Source: Phycisphaerae bacterium RAS2
GTDB taxonomy: Bacteria > Planctomycetota > Phycisphaerae > UBA1845 > UTPLA1
Length of the DNA stretch: 64,000 nucleotides
Assembly (NCBI GenBank): GCA_007753915.1
Contig: CP036352.1
Coordinates: forward strand, 3,597,306 to 3,661,305
Reading direction: 5' to 3'
The notes below the pieces were generated by a model. That model was not told the DNA's origin, did no database searches, and saw nothing but the letters and a program-made list of their open reading frames with translations. The translations under genes and the position numbers were made by a program. Shown here piece after piece: positions 27,279 to 35,729 of this stretch. The stretch's first letter is position 1; each line of letters starts with the position of its first letter.

Positions 27279-28208
27279 TTACGGAGTCTCGAACTCTTCC
27301 GCGTTGATGTCGCCGGCGAGCGTCTTGGGCGATTCCAGCGATGCGGCATCCGTCGCCGTTCGGCGCGGAGAGGTCGTGCCGGCGTTGGCCTGCATGCCGG
27401 GAACCATTTCCTTGCTGCTCACAAGGAAAATCTCCACGCGTCGATTTTCTTCCGCGCCGCCGCGGGGCGGATTCGGCACGCGCGGGCGGTGCTCGCCGTA
27501 GCCCATGACGCCCATGCGATGGAAGTCCACGCCGAAGCTCTTCAGGGCGAACATGACCGCGATGGCCCGATGGCTCGACAGGTGCCAGTTCGTCGGGTGA
27601 TTCTTGCCGGTGATCGGGCCGATCGGCAGGTTGTCGGTGTGACCGACGACGATCACTTCGAACTGGCTCGCCGCCGCCGAGTTGACGATGTTGGCAAATG
27701 CCTGCATCGCCTGCTTGACCGTCTCCTTCACCTGGTCGCTGCCCTTGTCAAACGTGAGGTCGCTCTTCCAGCGAACCGCTCCGCGCTGCGGGTCATACTC
27801 GATCGCATCGGGGTATTGGGCCGCAAGGTCCTTCAGCGCCTTGTCCAGCTCCGGCGGAAGCTTCACTTCCACCACTTCGATGCCGCCGACGCCCTTCTTC
27901 AGCACGTCGTCCATCTGCGCCTGAAGCTTGCGGGCGAACTCGTCCAGCCGCTTGTTCTCGGCGAGCAGCGTCTCGTTCATCGCCGACTTGGTGTCAAGCT
28001 CGCGTCGCAGCGCATCCCGCTCGGCCTCCAGCGACAACACGCGATTGCGCTCGTCGGCCAGGTCGCGCTCGGCCGCATCCGCGCGCTCGGCCGCCTTGCG
28101 CCGCGCGAACTCGGTCCGAAGAAACTCGTCGCGCGACACGCAGCCGACCGACGTGAGCGCGAGGCCGCCGAACACGGCGAGCATGGTGAGTCGTTGATAC
28201 TTGTTCAC
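27279..28208 (-). CDS. OmpA-family peptidoglycan-binding lipoprotein
   Basis: A 309-residue lipoprotein. Start is GTG with a strong AGGGAGGA site upstream. The signal peptide ends in LTSVGC (lipobox), residues about 25-115 form a long coiled coil rich in Arg/Glu/Ala, and residues about 140-270 form an OmpA C-terminal domain: VVGHTDNLPIGP, NWHLSSHRAIAV, GYGEHRPRVPN, ENRRVEIFLV. These bind diaminopimelate-type peptidoglycan and link envelope layers. The coiled coil plus OmpA layout also resembles MotB-like or Pal-like spacers, but there is no TM helix of the MotB type. A flexible Thr/Ala-rich tail closes it. Confidence 0.88.
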   Translation of the reverse strand: MNKYQRLTMLAVFGGLALTSVGCVSRDEFLRTEFARRKAAERADAAERDLADERNRVLSLEAERDALRRELDTKSAMNETLLAENKRLDEFARKLQAQMDDVLKKGVGGIEVVEVKLPPELDKALKDLAAQYPDAIEYDPQRGAVRWKSDLTFDKGSDQVKETVKQAMQAFANIVNSAAASQFEVIVVGHTDNLPIGPITGKNHPTNWHLSSHRAIAVMFALKSFGVDFHRMGVMGYGEHRPRVPNPPRGGAEENRRVEIFLVSSKEMVPGMQANAGTTSPRRTATDAASLESPKTLAGDINAEEFETP

Positions 28209-28475
28209 GGTGAATCCTCCCTGATAGTCAGGCTACGACGAAACAGCGAATCCGCGTCGCACGTCGCCAGCATGTCGCCACAACGGCCCGTGCACGGTCC
28301 GCCCCGCATCCGTGCCGTCGCGGCGTATTATGCCGACCCGGCCTGTCGTCGGCAACGGGGTACCCGGGTGAATTGAAAGGACTCGGGGGAGGCTAAGGTT
28401 CGGCGGATGCGAAGCTCACAGGGCATCGAGCGGCCTGTGAGTTGTTTCGGGGGCGCGTGGCCGCCGCCGATCGTG

Positions 28476-29834
28476 TCAGCCGCGAATGGCCCATTTTGCG
28501 AGGTCCGTCAACTTCGGGGGCTTGCCCTGCATGAGCAAGCCGACGCGGAAGACTCTGCCCGCCGCCCAGACACAAAGCAACGTCGTGAGCAGCGTGCCCG
28601 CGACGCCGGCGATGGGTTGCCACATCGGCACACCGGGGGGCACGGACTGGCGAACCATCATCACCATCGGAGTGGCGAACGGAATCAAGGAGAGGACGGT
28701 CGAGAACTGGCTGCTGGGAAACCGCAGGACCGTGCCCAATGCCATCATCGGCAGGACCATCACCATCATGACCGGCATCATCAAATTCTGCGCTTCGCGC
28801 AGATCGTTGCAGCAGGCGCCGATGGCCAGAAACACCGACCCAAACATGAGAATCGCCAGCGACAGATACACGACGAACCAGCCGAGCATCGCCACCGGCA
28901 CGATGTCCAGCGCGTCAAAATGCCGGGCGACAAAATAGATGCCGATCGAATAAACGCCGATCAGCGTCAGCGCCATGCCGACATACCCGATGAGTTTGCC
29001 CAGCATCAGGTCAAACGGGCGGACACTGCCGAGCAGCACCTCCGAAATGCGCTGCATCTTCTCTTCGATCGCGCCGTGCAACAGCGGCTGCGTCGCCATC
29101 ATCATCGACACCCACATGAGCATGACGAGGCCGAACGGAACCATGAACGTCTGCAGTTGGTTGACCTGCTTGGCGGCCTCGACCTTTCCTCCTTCGCCGC
29201 GCGTGACGAGTCCGAGGCTCTCAATCCACGGCGGCGTCATGGCGCGCTCGACCAGCTTCTGGTCGATCCCAGCCTGCGCCAATCGCACCTCGCGCACCCG
29301 ATCGCTCACGACGCGCCGCAGCCACCGCTGAATGTCTTCATAGGTCGGCGAATTGGAGTAATACATGATGCCGGGGTCAGGGCCGCCGTCGGGATTCAGG
29401 ATGTCCGCGCCGACTTCGATGATCGCAAACAGCTCCTTGCTGCGCACGCGGTCCGACAACTCCAATCGTTGCGATTCTCGATCGTCCTTCGGCGAAACCT
29501 GCTGCAACGCGATCTTCGACCGGACCTGCTTGCGCGAGTCCTCGCCCTCGGCCTTCTTCCCGTCGCCTGCCCCGTCCCGCGTGATGCGCGAACGGTAAAC
29601 CTCCTGCGTGTTGTACTGCTCCGCCGACGCGGTCAGCATATCAAACAGCTTGCCCGAGCGGTCCACCACCGCCACCTGCTTCGTGTCGGTGTCGACGCGA
29701 TCCTCCATCAGAAGCTGCACACCGACCCCGCCGAACATGAACACCGGCATCAGCAGAATCGCCACAACAAACGACTTGCTGCGCACGCTGACGCGATACT
29801 CCCGGCCGGCCACGACCCACACCTTGCCGCTCAT
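28476..29834 (-). CDS. ABC-2 type transporter permease
   Basis: A 452-residue permease of the ABC-2/NatB type. One N-terminal helix (SFVVAILLMPVFMFGGVGV) is followed by a large external domain of about 190 residues and then about five membrane helices (TFMVPFGLVMLMWVSMMMA, LIGYVGMALTLIGVYSIGIYFVA, LGWFVVYLSLAILMFGSVFLAIG and others) with EKMQRISEVLLGSVRPFDLMLGK, the conserved coupling-helix region. It has a very strong Shine-Dalgarno (GGAGGAGGT) and its ATG overlaps the TGA of the ATPase gene (ATGA). It forms an exporter with that ATPase, possibly for sodium or a drug-like compound; the substrate is not determinable. Confidence 0.88.
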   Translation of the reverse strand: MSGKVWVVAGREYRVSVRSKSFVVAILLMPVFMFGGVGVQLLMEDRVDTDTKQVAVVDRSGKLFDMLTASAEQYNTQEVYRSRITRDGAGDGKKAEGEDSRKQVRSKIALQQVSPKDDRESQRLELSDRVRSKELFAIIEVGADILNPDGGPDPGIMYYSNSPTYEDIQRWLRRVVSDRVREVRLAQAGIDQKLVERAMTPPWIESLGLVTRGEGGKVEAAKQVNQLQTFMVPFGLVMLMWVSMMMATQPLLHGAIEEKMQRISEVLLGSVRPFDLMLGKLIGYVGMALTLIGVYSIGIYFVARHFDALDIVPVAMLGWFVVYLSLAILMFGSVFLAIGACCNDLREAQNLMMPVMMVMVLPMMALGTVLRFPSSQFSTVLSLIPFATPMVMMVRQSVPPGVPMWQPIAGVAGTLLTTLLCVWAAGRVFRVGLLMQGKPPKLTDLAKWAIRG

Positions 29835-30760
29835 GGGGCGACCTCCTCCGGCGACGGCCTCGCGATCCGCACGAAAATGTCATGCAAACTCGGCCGGGCA
29901 ATCTCAAAGTGCTCGACGCGCCCGCGATCCACCAGCGCACGCAACACCGCCTGCGGGTCCGCGCCGCTGCGCACGCGCAACTCCTGGAATTGTCCGAAAT
30001 CATTGACGCGATCGACGCCCGGCAACTGATCGAACGCGACGCCGTTTCCGCCCAGGCGCACCCGCAGCGTGTCAGCGCCATACTGGCTCTTGATCTGTTC
30101 CAGCGTGCCGTCCAGCACCTTCTGACCCTTGAAGATCATGAACACGAAGTCGCACATCCGCTCGGCCACGTCCATGTCGTGCGTCGAGAACAGCACCGTC
30201 GCACCCGCCCGCTTCAGGTCCAGCACGGCGTCTTTCAGAACGTCCATGTTCACTGGGTCCAGCCCGCTGAACGGCTCGTCCAGAATCACCAGGTCCGGCT
30301 TGTGCAGCACGGTCGCGATGAATTGAACCTTCTGCGCCATGCCCTTGGAGAGCGCTTCGACTTTCTTGTTCTCCGCGCCGGGCAGCTCCAGTCGCTTAAA
30401 CCAGTTCGCGATGTCGGCGCGCACACCCCGCGCGCCCTTCAACGCCGCGTAAAACTCGAGCACGTCGATCACCTTCATCTTGCGATACAGCCCGCGCTCC
30501 TCGGGGAGATAGCCGATGCGATCACACGCCGCCGCGCCGGCCGTCGCGTCTTCCCCCAGAACGCGGATCGTGCCGCGGTCGGGATGGAAAATGCGCATGA
30601 TCATGCGAAGCGTCGTCGTCTTGCCTGATCCGTTCGGACCGATGAAGCCGTAAACCGACCCGGCGGGCACGTGCAACGACAGATCGTTCACCGCCGTGAA
30701 CGCGCCGAAGGTCTTGGTGACGCCGTTAATGGCCACGGCGTCGGAGCGGGACGTTGACAT
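29831..30760 (-). CDS. ABC transporter ATP-binding protein
   Basis: The 309-residue nucleotide-binding subunit of the ABC-2 exporter. Walker A GPNGSGKTT (41-49), Q-loop region YLPEERGLY, signature ALSKGMAQKVQ (136-146), Walker B LVILDEPFSGLDP (157-169) and H-loop FSTHDMD (H194). LSKGM and the C-terminal 80-residue regulatory tail are typical of NatA/DUF4162-type ATPases. The ATG at 30760 was chosen since the ABC fold begins there; upstream codons to 30868 look non-coding. Its stop overlaps the permease start by four bases. Confidence 0.9.
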   Translation of the reverse strand: MSTSRSDAVAINGVTKTFGAFTAVNDLSLHVPAGSVYGFIGPNGSGKTTTLRMIMRIFHPDRGTIRVLGEDATAGAAACDRIGYLPEERGLYRKMKVIDVLEFYAALKGARGVRADIANWFKRLELPGAENKKVEALSKGMAQKVQFIATVLHKPDLVILDEPFSGLDPVNMDVLKDAVLDLKRAGATVLFSTHDMDVAERMCDFVFMIFKGQKVLDGTLEQIKSQYGADTLRVRLGGNGVAFDQLPGVDRVNDFGQFQELRVRSGADPQAVLRALVDRGRVEHFEIARPSLHDIFVRIARPSPEEVAP

Positions 30761-30972
30761 ATGTATTTCCGGCTCGCGGGACAGGTTCGTCAGGCCGAAT
30801 CGAATCGGCCGTGATCCGATGCGTCGGTTCGTGACCAAAGAATACCGGCGACGCCGAAGGGACTCCACCCCGGGAGCATCGACGGCTCTTGTCAGGCATC
30901 CGCGGCTCTCGCCACGAGTCAGTTGAACGCACCCTTCGCCCCGCGCTCACGCGAAGAGAGCAGAACAAAAGA

Positions 30973-31007
30973 AAAGGGCCGGCGGAACGGGGTTCCACCA
31001 GCCCTTT
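30973..31007 (-). terminator. Rho-independent terminator of the di-haem/dockerin gene
   Basis: Arms 30973-30988 and 30992-31007 pair over 16 positions with two mismatches; on the minus strand the stem is followed by TTTCTTTTG. It stands just past the minus-strand gene that ends at 31038. Confidence 0.75.
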
Positions 31008-31037
31008 GGTTCAGGCAATCGTTTCAATCGCCAGTCG

Positions 31038-32708
31038 CTACGGAAGAATGAAGTCAATAAACGGCTGCACGTCCAGGCCGTTGACTTCGCTGTCGGCGTT
31101 GCGATCGTACATGCATAGCAAGGCCGGGTCCTGATTGGTGCCCAGCATCACGGCGACAAACAGCGCGATGTCGGTGTACTGCGAATCGCACTCGTCGGGG
31201 ACGGCATTGGTGTTGCAGTCCAGGCTGGTGGCATTCAGGATGTCGGTCAGGTCGTTGACGGTGTTGCTGTTGCAGTCGCCCTGGACCGGTTCGTAGGCCT
31301 GAAGGAACAATGCGTAATCGTCGTTGTCGACGTCGCCGTCCTGGTCGATGTCGTGCACGCTGCATGCGTCGTCGGGCGTGTAGGTCGGCGTCGGGCCGGT
31401 GAAGCAGGCGACAAAGTCGGCGAAGTCCACCTGGTCGATGAAATTGTTCCCGTCAGCGTCGAACTCGGCGCGCCCGAGCGAACCCAGGAACGCAATGACG
31501 TGGTCCTTGTCGGTCTGGCTCAACGCCGCGAAGGCCGCCCCGGCCGGCTGGGCCTCGCTGAACGGCGCGTTGTGCCACCCGATGGCCGCGGTGACGCGGC
31601 TGGCGAACGTGCCGCCGGTGACGCGGGCATCGTGAATCAGCGGATCGCGCATGCGCAGGCCCCACAGCGGTGTCGTACGCAGCTCGCGTACACTCGCCAT
31701 GCCCTGCTCGATGCCGTCGCCGAGCGTGCCCATGTCATGCAGCAAAAAGTCTGAATAAGCACGGACCGGCTTGTTGCGGATCGCGTCCTCCAGACCGCCA
31801 TCGTTCGACGTCATGAACTGCGGGATGTGACAATCGTCGCAACCAATCGCGTTGAAGATCGATTCGCCGGTCATGCCCGACTTGGGCGTCTGCGGCGGCG
31901 CCGCGAGGAATCGCTGGAAATGCGTCACGTGATCGATGAAGTGCTGCCCGTTGATGTCCGGCCCGTCCTCCGGATCGGCCACGGTGTCGCACTCGCCGAG
32001 CGTCGGCGGATCGTCGCCGTTCGGATCGTTCTCCGTGAGAATGAACCGATTGGTCAGGCCCATCTCGTTCAACGATGCATCAGCGGAAAAAGTCAGCACG
32101 GTCGCAACCTGGCTCTTCCAGCCGAAACGGCCGACTCGGAGCGGACTCATCGGCGGGTCTTCAAACGCCTCGACCATGTGCGCCTTGCCGCTGATGCCGG
32201 GGCCGACCGCCTCATTCGCCTGGATGTCGGCGTCGGGGATCGCCTCGATCAGGCCGAATCCGAGGGTCGAAGTCGTGAGTCGATGCGCCGTCACGTTGGC
32301 TTCGGGCGGGACAACTTCAATGCAGGTGCCGTTGATCCCCTGGACCTGGAGCAACGAACCGCCCTTCTCATCGAGCGGGTCGAAGATCTCGTTCTTGTCA
32401 TCGAAGAAGCCGAATCGCGTTACGACCATGGCTCCGCTGCCGCCGATCGGCGTGGAGTGGCAGGCGCCGCAACTGGTTTCGTTGAAGACCGGTCCGAGGC
32501 CTTCTGCGATGGTCAATGCGGTGTTGAACTTGGTCTGGCCCGCGATGAACCGATCAAGCTGGGCAGGGGTCAGACCGGTCAAAGGATCGCCCATCTTGGG
32601 TTGCAGATCGACGGCGAATGCACGATCGGCCACCGGGCCTGGCGTAAGCACCGCCGCGAAAACCCACAAACCCAATACTCGGTTCACAGCACGCTTCTTT
32701 CCGTTCAT
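31038..32708 (-). CDS. Di-haem oxidoreductase (DUF1111-type) with dockerin-like tail
   Basis: A 556-residue exported protein. Signal peptide VLGLWVFAAVLTPGPVADRAFA, then the di-haem oxidoreductase domain of the DUF1111 family: LTPAQLDRFIAGQTKFNTA, GPVFNETSCGACHS with haem site one C80-x-x-C83-H84, FGLIEAIPD, NAIGCDDCHIPQF with haem site two C290-x-x-C293-H294, and RTTPLWGLRMRDPLIHDARV. These are peroxidase-like c-type cytochromes of uncertain substrate. Past residue about 420 are EF-hand/dockerin-like repeats (DADGNNFIDQVDFADFV, DIDQDGDVDNDDYALFL), a DCNSNTVNDLTDI / DCNTNAVPDECD pair typical of planctomycete exported proteins, and the final DRNADSEVNGLDVQPFIDFILP. AAGGAGAG upstream decides the ATG at 32708. 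Confidence 0.88.
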   Translation of the reverse strand: MNGKKRAVNRVLGLWVFAAVLTPGPVADRAFAVDLQPKMGDPLTGLTPAQLDRFIAGQTKFNTALTIAEGLGPVFNETSCGACHSTPIGGSGAMVVTRFGFFDDKNEIFDPLDEKGGSLLQVQGINGTCIEVVPPEANVTAHRLTTSTLGFGLIEAIPDADIQANEAVGPGISGKAHMVEAFEDPPMSPLRVGRFGWKSQVATVLTFSADASLNEMGLTNRFILTENDPNGDDPPTLGECDTVADPEDGPDINGQHFIDHVTHFQRFLAAPPQTPKSGMTGESIFNAIGCDDCHIPQFMTSNDGGLEDAIRNKPVRAYSDFLLHDMGTLGDGIEQGMASVRELRTTPLWGLRMRDPLIHDARVTGGTFASRVTAAIGWHNAPFSEAQPAGAAFAALSQTDKDHVIAFLGSLGRAEFDADGNNFIDQVDFADFVACFTGPTPTYTPDDACSVHDIDQDGDVDNDDYALFLQAYEPVQGDCNSNTVNDLTDILNATSLDCNTNAVPDECDSQYTDIALFVAVMLGTNQDPALLCMYDRNADSEVNGLDVQPFIDFILP

Positions 32709-32873
32709 CGCGAAACTCTCCTTAAATGGCGGGCAAGCGCCGCACACCTTCGCTTCGGCTTGCACCGACGCGCTGGCACAGCGTGCAACCGGCGCGCCTG
32801 GGGCGCGCAGCAATCCACGGCTAGTCCCCCCGACTGCGTGACAACCCGCTATCTATTCAGCCTGCAGGCCGAA

Positions 32874-35354
32874 CTAGATTGAGCAGTCCTGCCCGTTGAG
32901 AATCTCGTCAACGAAGAGCGAGATATCGTTCATATCCAGCCCATTGTTGTCGATGTCTGCACACGAGCAGATGCCTGGGTTGCCGAGGAGACAATTTACG
33001 AAGCCGGCGATGTCCAAACCGTTGCGCTGACCGTCGCCATTGGTGTTGCCGGGGCAACTGCATCCGCCCTCGCACACCTTGCTGGTGACTTCGAACGCGT
33101 CGATGGCGCCTTCGCAGGTTGTCGCCGTGCCGGTGTCCACGACGGAGAACCGGACGCGGACGTTGGCCGTTAGGGCGTCGTTCTGGAAGTAGTCGCTCAC
33201 GCGGAACGAGGCAAGCGTCCAGGCCGAAGCACTGGTCGTGATGGTTTCGACAGTTGTCCAGTTGGCGCCGTTGTTGTTGCTGACCGCGACGGTCATGCTG
33301 TCGCCGGTGCTTCCGAAGAACCAGCGGGCATAGCGGATGACCGCGTCGGAGCCTGTCAGATCAATCGGGGGCGAAATCAAGTGCGTCGGCCCGCCGTCAA
33401 CGTCCGCGGCACCGACCGCGCCACCCACAACACCTTGACCCGTTACCCAGCACATGACGTTGGGAGCGGCCTCGTAGTCGTCCTCGGGCTGGGCCTGGTT
33501 GGCGCCGCTCAGCGTGCCGACCGGATCGACGCGGACCCACGCGCCACCGGTCAGCGAGGGGTCATTCTGAACGGTCCAGCCGGCGTCGCTCACTTCGAAA
33601 CTCTCAAGCGCCACCGCCTCATCGGTCGCAATTGTCGCACGATACGTCGCAGCCGGTGCGTTCGAGGGGCTGTAGAAAATGCCGCCGCCGACCAGCTGAC
33701 CACGGATGTAATACCGAATAAAGTCGCCGCACTCGCCCGCCGGCAACGAGGCCGTGTAGCGGTCACCGCTGACGTGCGTCATCGGCGTCGAGCTGAAGGC
33801 TCCGCCGTTGATGCTGTAATGCAGCGTAATGGTACCCGGCTGCAACGCGCCGTTGACCGGAACCACATCGACTTCAAGCAGCTGCGACGTCGCCGGCGCC
33901 ACGGCCTGCGGCGCGCCGCCGATGATCGTGTAATTGATCGAAACCGGAGGAATGTTGATCCAGACTTCCATCGAATTGCAGCGGCCCAGGACGATGTCGT
34001 TGTACCCGTCGCCGTTGATGTCAAAGATGGCCGAGTGGTACGTGCCGATGAGATTGCCCGTCGGAATAACCGAGGGGCTGGCTTCCTGGAGCGTCACGTT
34101 CGGAGCGTTGCCGAGGTTGCGGTAGATGTGAGCCCGGCGCGAGCAGCCGAAGCCGTCGACGTCCACGTCCGAGATGAACACATCCTTCCAGCCGTCGTTA
34201 TCGAGGTCAATGATGATGGACTGGCTGCCGAAGCCGTCGTCGCCGCCGGCCTGAAAAGCAAATGAAAACGTGTTGAAGTTCGGCGCGCCGCTGCCGTCGT
34301 TGCCGGTGTTCAACAGGTACCGATCGGCGTTGTCGTCCGTCGTGACAAGGTCGATTCGGTTGTCATTGTTCAGGTCGCCGGCGCTGACGAAGTACGGTGC
34401 CTGGGCGTTGACGATCTTGTAATTGTTGAAGAATCCCACGTTGGCGGGATTGTTCATGACCACCGCGACGTGCTGCGGCGGGGTCAGGGCAGTCTGCTTG
34501 ACGACGTCATTGACACCGTCGCCGTTGATGTCGCAGATGATGCTGGCCGCGCCGAACGTCGCATACAGATAATTCCGGTTGCCGACGCCGCCGGGATAAT
34601 TGAAGATCGAGCCCATGCGCGACGTGCTCTCGTCCACGAAGACGCCGGGGTTGCCCGCGCCCATGTTGACCAGCAGCTTGTTGTCGAAGTCGTTGTTCGG
34701 ATTCTCCGCCGGACCGGTCTGGCCACTGTCATAGTCGCCATAGTAAATATCCGGGTAGCCGTCGCCCGTCACGTCGCCGACGGCGACCGAGCAGAATCGC
34801 GGATTGGCCACCGCGCCGGTCACGCTCAACATCTGCGGGATGCGGAAGTCCTCATGCCGAAAACCCTGCCAGACGCCGGAGACCTCGCCGAGGTTTCGGT
34901 AGATGCGCGGGTGCCCGATCACCTTCGACAATCCATCGCTCACCGTTGTTGCGGTGACAAGATCGAGCCAGCCATCGAGGTTCAGGTCGACCAGCAGCAC
35001 GTCGCGGTCATTCGTCGACGTGAGAAAGCCCTGGTCGCCCGGCACGTCCGACGCCGACGCGTACAGCGCCGTCTGGTCGGTCAGCACGCCGTTGACATTC
35101 ATGAACAGGACATTCGGTCGGCCGCCCGCGGTGGAAAACGGGTTCTTGCGTACGCAGACCAGGTCAATATCCCCGTCCTGGTCGACGTCGCCCCAGGCGT
35201 AGTCCTTCTCCTCCGGATCGGATGTACTTACGGCCGGCGCCGCATTGATGCGGATCCCGGTCTGGTTCTGAAACGTCACCCATTGTCCTTGTGCCGACCC
35301 CCAGACACACAGAACACTGATGGCCAGACAAATCGACAGGTTTCGGGGATTCAA
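32874..35354 (-). CDS. Exported FG-GAP/VCBS beta-propeller protein with dockerin tail
   Basis: A secreted protein of about 826 residues. It begins with a signal peptide (NLSICLAISVLCVWGSAQGQ), then an integrin-alpha-like propeller of FG-GAP repeats, each holding a Dx(D/N)xDGxxD calcium loop (GDVDQDGDIDLVC, LVDLNLDGWLDLV, GDVTGDGYPDIYY, CDINGDGVNDVV, GDLNNDNRIDLV, IDLDNDGWKDVFI, FDINGDGYNDIVLG). A beta-sandwich region follows, and the end is a two-repeat dockerin-like module (CPGNTNGDGQRNGLDIAGFV ... DIDNNGLDMNDISLFVDEIL). I prefer the TTG at 35354 because GAGGG sits 7 bases upstream and the signal peptide starts there; a GTG at 35417 lies in a hairpin and adds 21 residues without signal character. 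Ligand unknown. Confidence 0.8.
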   Translation of the reverse strand: MNPRNLSICLAISVLCVWGSAQGQWVTFQNQTGIRINAAPAVSTSDPEEKDYAWGDVDQDGDIDLVCVRKNPFSTAGGRPNVLFMNVNGVLTDQTALYASASDVPGDQGFLTSTNDRDVLLVDLNLDGWLDLVTATTVSDGLSKVIGHPRIYRNLGEVSGVWQGFRHEDFRIPQMLSVTGAVANPRFCSVAVGDVTGDGYPDIYYGDYDSGQTGPAENPNNDFDNKLLVNMGAGNPGVFVDESTSRMGSIFNYPGGVGNRNYLYATFGAASIICDINGDGVNDVVKQTALTPPQHVAVVMNNPANVGFFNNYKIVNAQAPYFVSAGDLNNDNRIDLVTTDDNADRYLLNTGNDGSGAPNFNTFSFAFQAGGDDGFGSQSIIIDLDNDGWKDVFISDVDVDGFGCSRRAHIYRNLGNAPNVTLQEASPSVIPTGNLIGTYHSAIFDINGDGYNDIVLGRCNSMEVWINIPPVSINYTIIGGAPQAVAPATSQLLEVDVVPVNGALQPGTITLHYSINGGAFSSTPMTHVSGDRYTASLPAGECGDFIRYYIRGQLVGGGIFYSPSNAPAATYRATIATDEAVALESFEVSDAGWTVQNDPSLTGGAWVRVDPVGTLSGANQAQPEDDYEAAPNVMCWVTGQGVVGGAVGAADVDGGPTHLISPPIDLTGSDAVIRYARWFFGSTGDSMTVAVSNNNGANWTTVETITTSASAWTLASFRVSDYFQNDALTANVRVRFSVVDTGTATTCEGAIDAFEVTSKVCEGGCSCPGNTNGDGQRNGLDIAGFVNCLLGNPGICSCADIDNNGLDMNDISLFVDEILNGQDCSI

Positions 35355-35729
35355 GGCTATGCCCTCGCTGTAAATGTAGAAGATCGTTGTGCCCACTGTT
35401 GCAGTGGGTCGGCTCACTCCAGTCTGTTAAGTGTAACCGAACGCGATATAAGACTCAATTAGTTGATGACTTAGGGAAAAGGGTGGCGAGGATTTCCTAC
35501 GACCCCCAAAGTCCGAATTTCGTTCATCCACAACCAGTTGCCGTGTATAAAGTTGCCCCTATGCACATTCCCAGCTAACTGCATATTATGCAATCGCACA
35601 AAAAGGCGTGAACAGGAAAAATCGAGTCCGCGGGCAAGATCACGCACCGCGGATCCCCTCGATTACGTAATGCGCTTGAGCGATGCCTGTGCCCAGTTCG
35701 CCTTCATAGGTTGGGTGATTGATGGCGAG
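35355..35729. other. Intergenic region with hairpin
   Basis: About 375 AT-richer bases between the start of the FG-GAP protein and the end of the next gene. A small hairpin CCCACTG-TTG-CAGTGGG lies at 35392-35408, in the expected 5' leader of the FG-GAP gene. No gene is recognised. Confidence 0.5.
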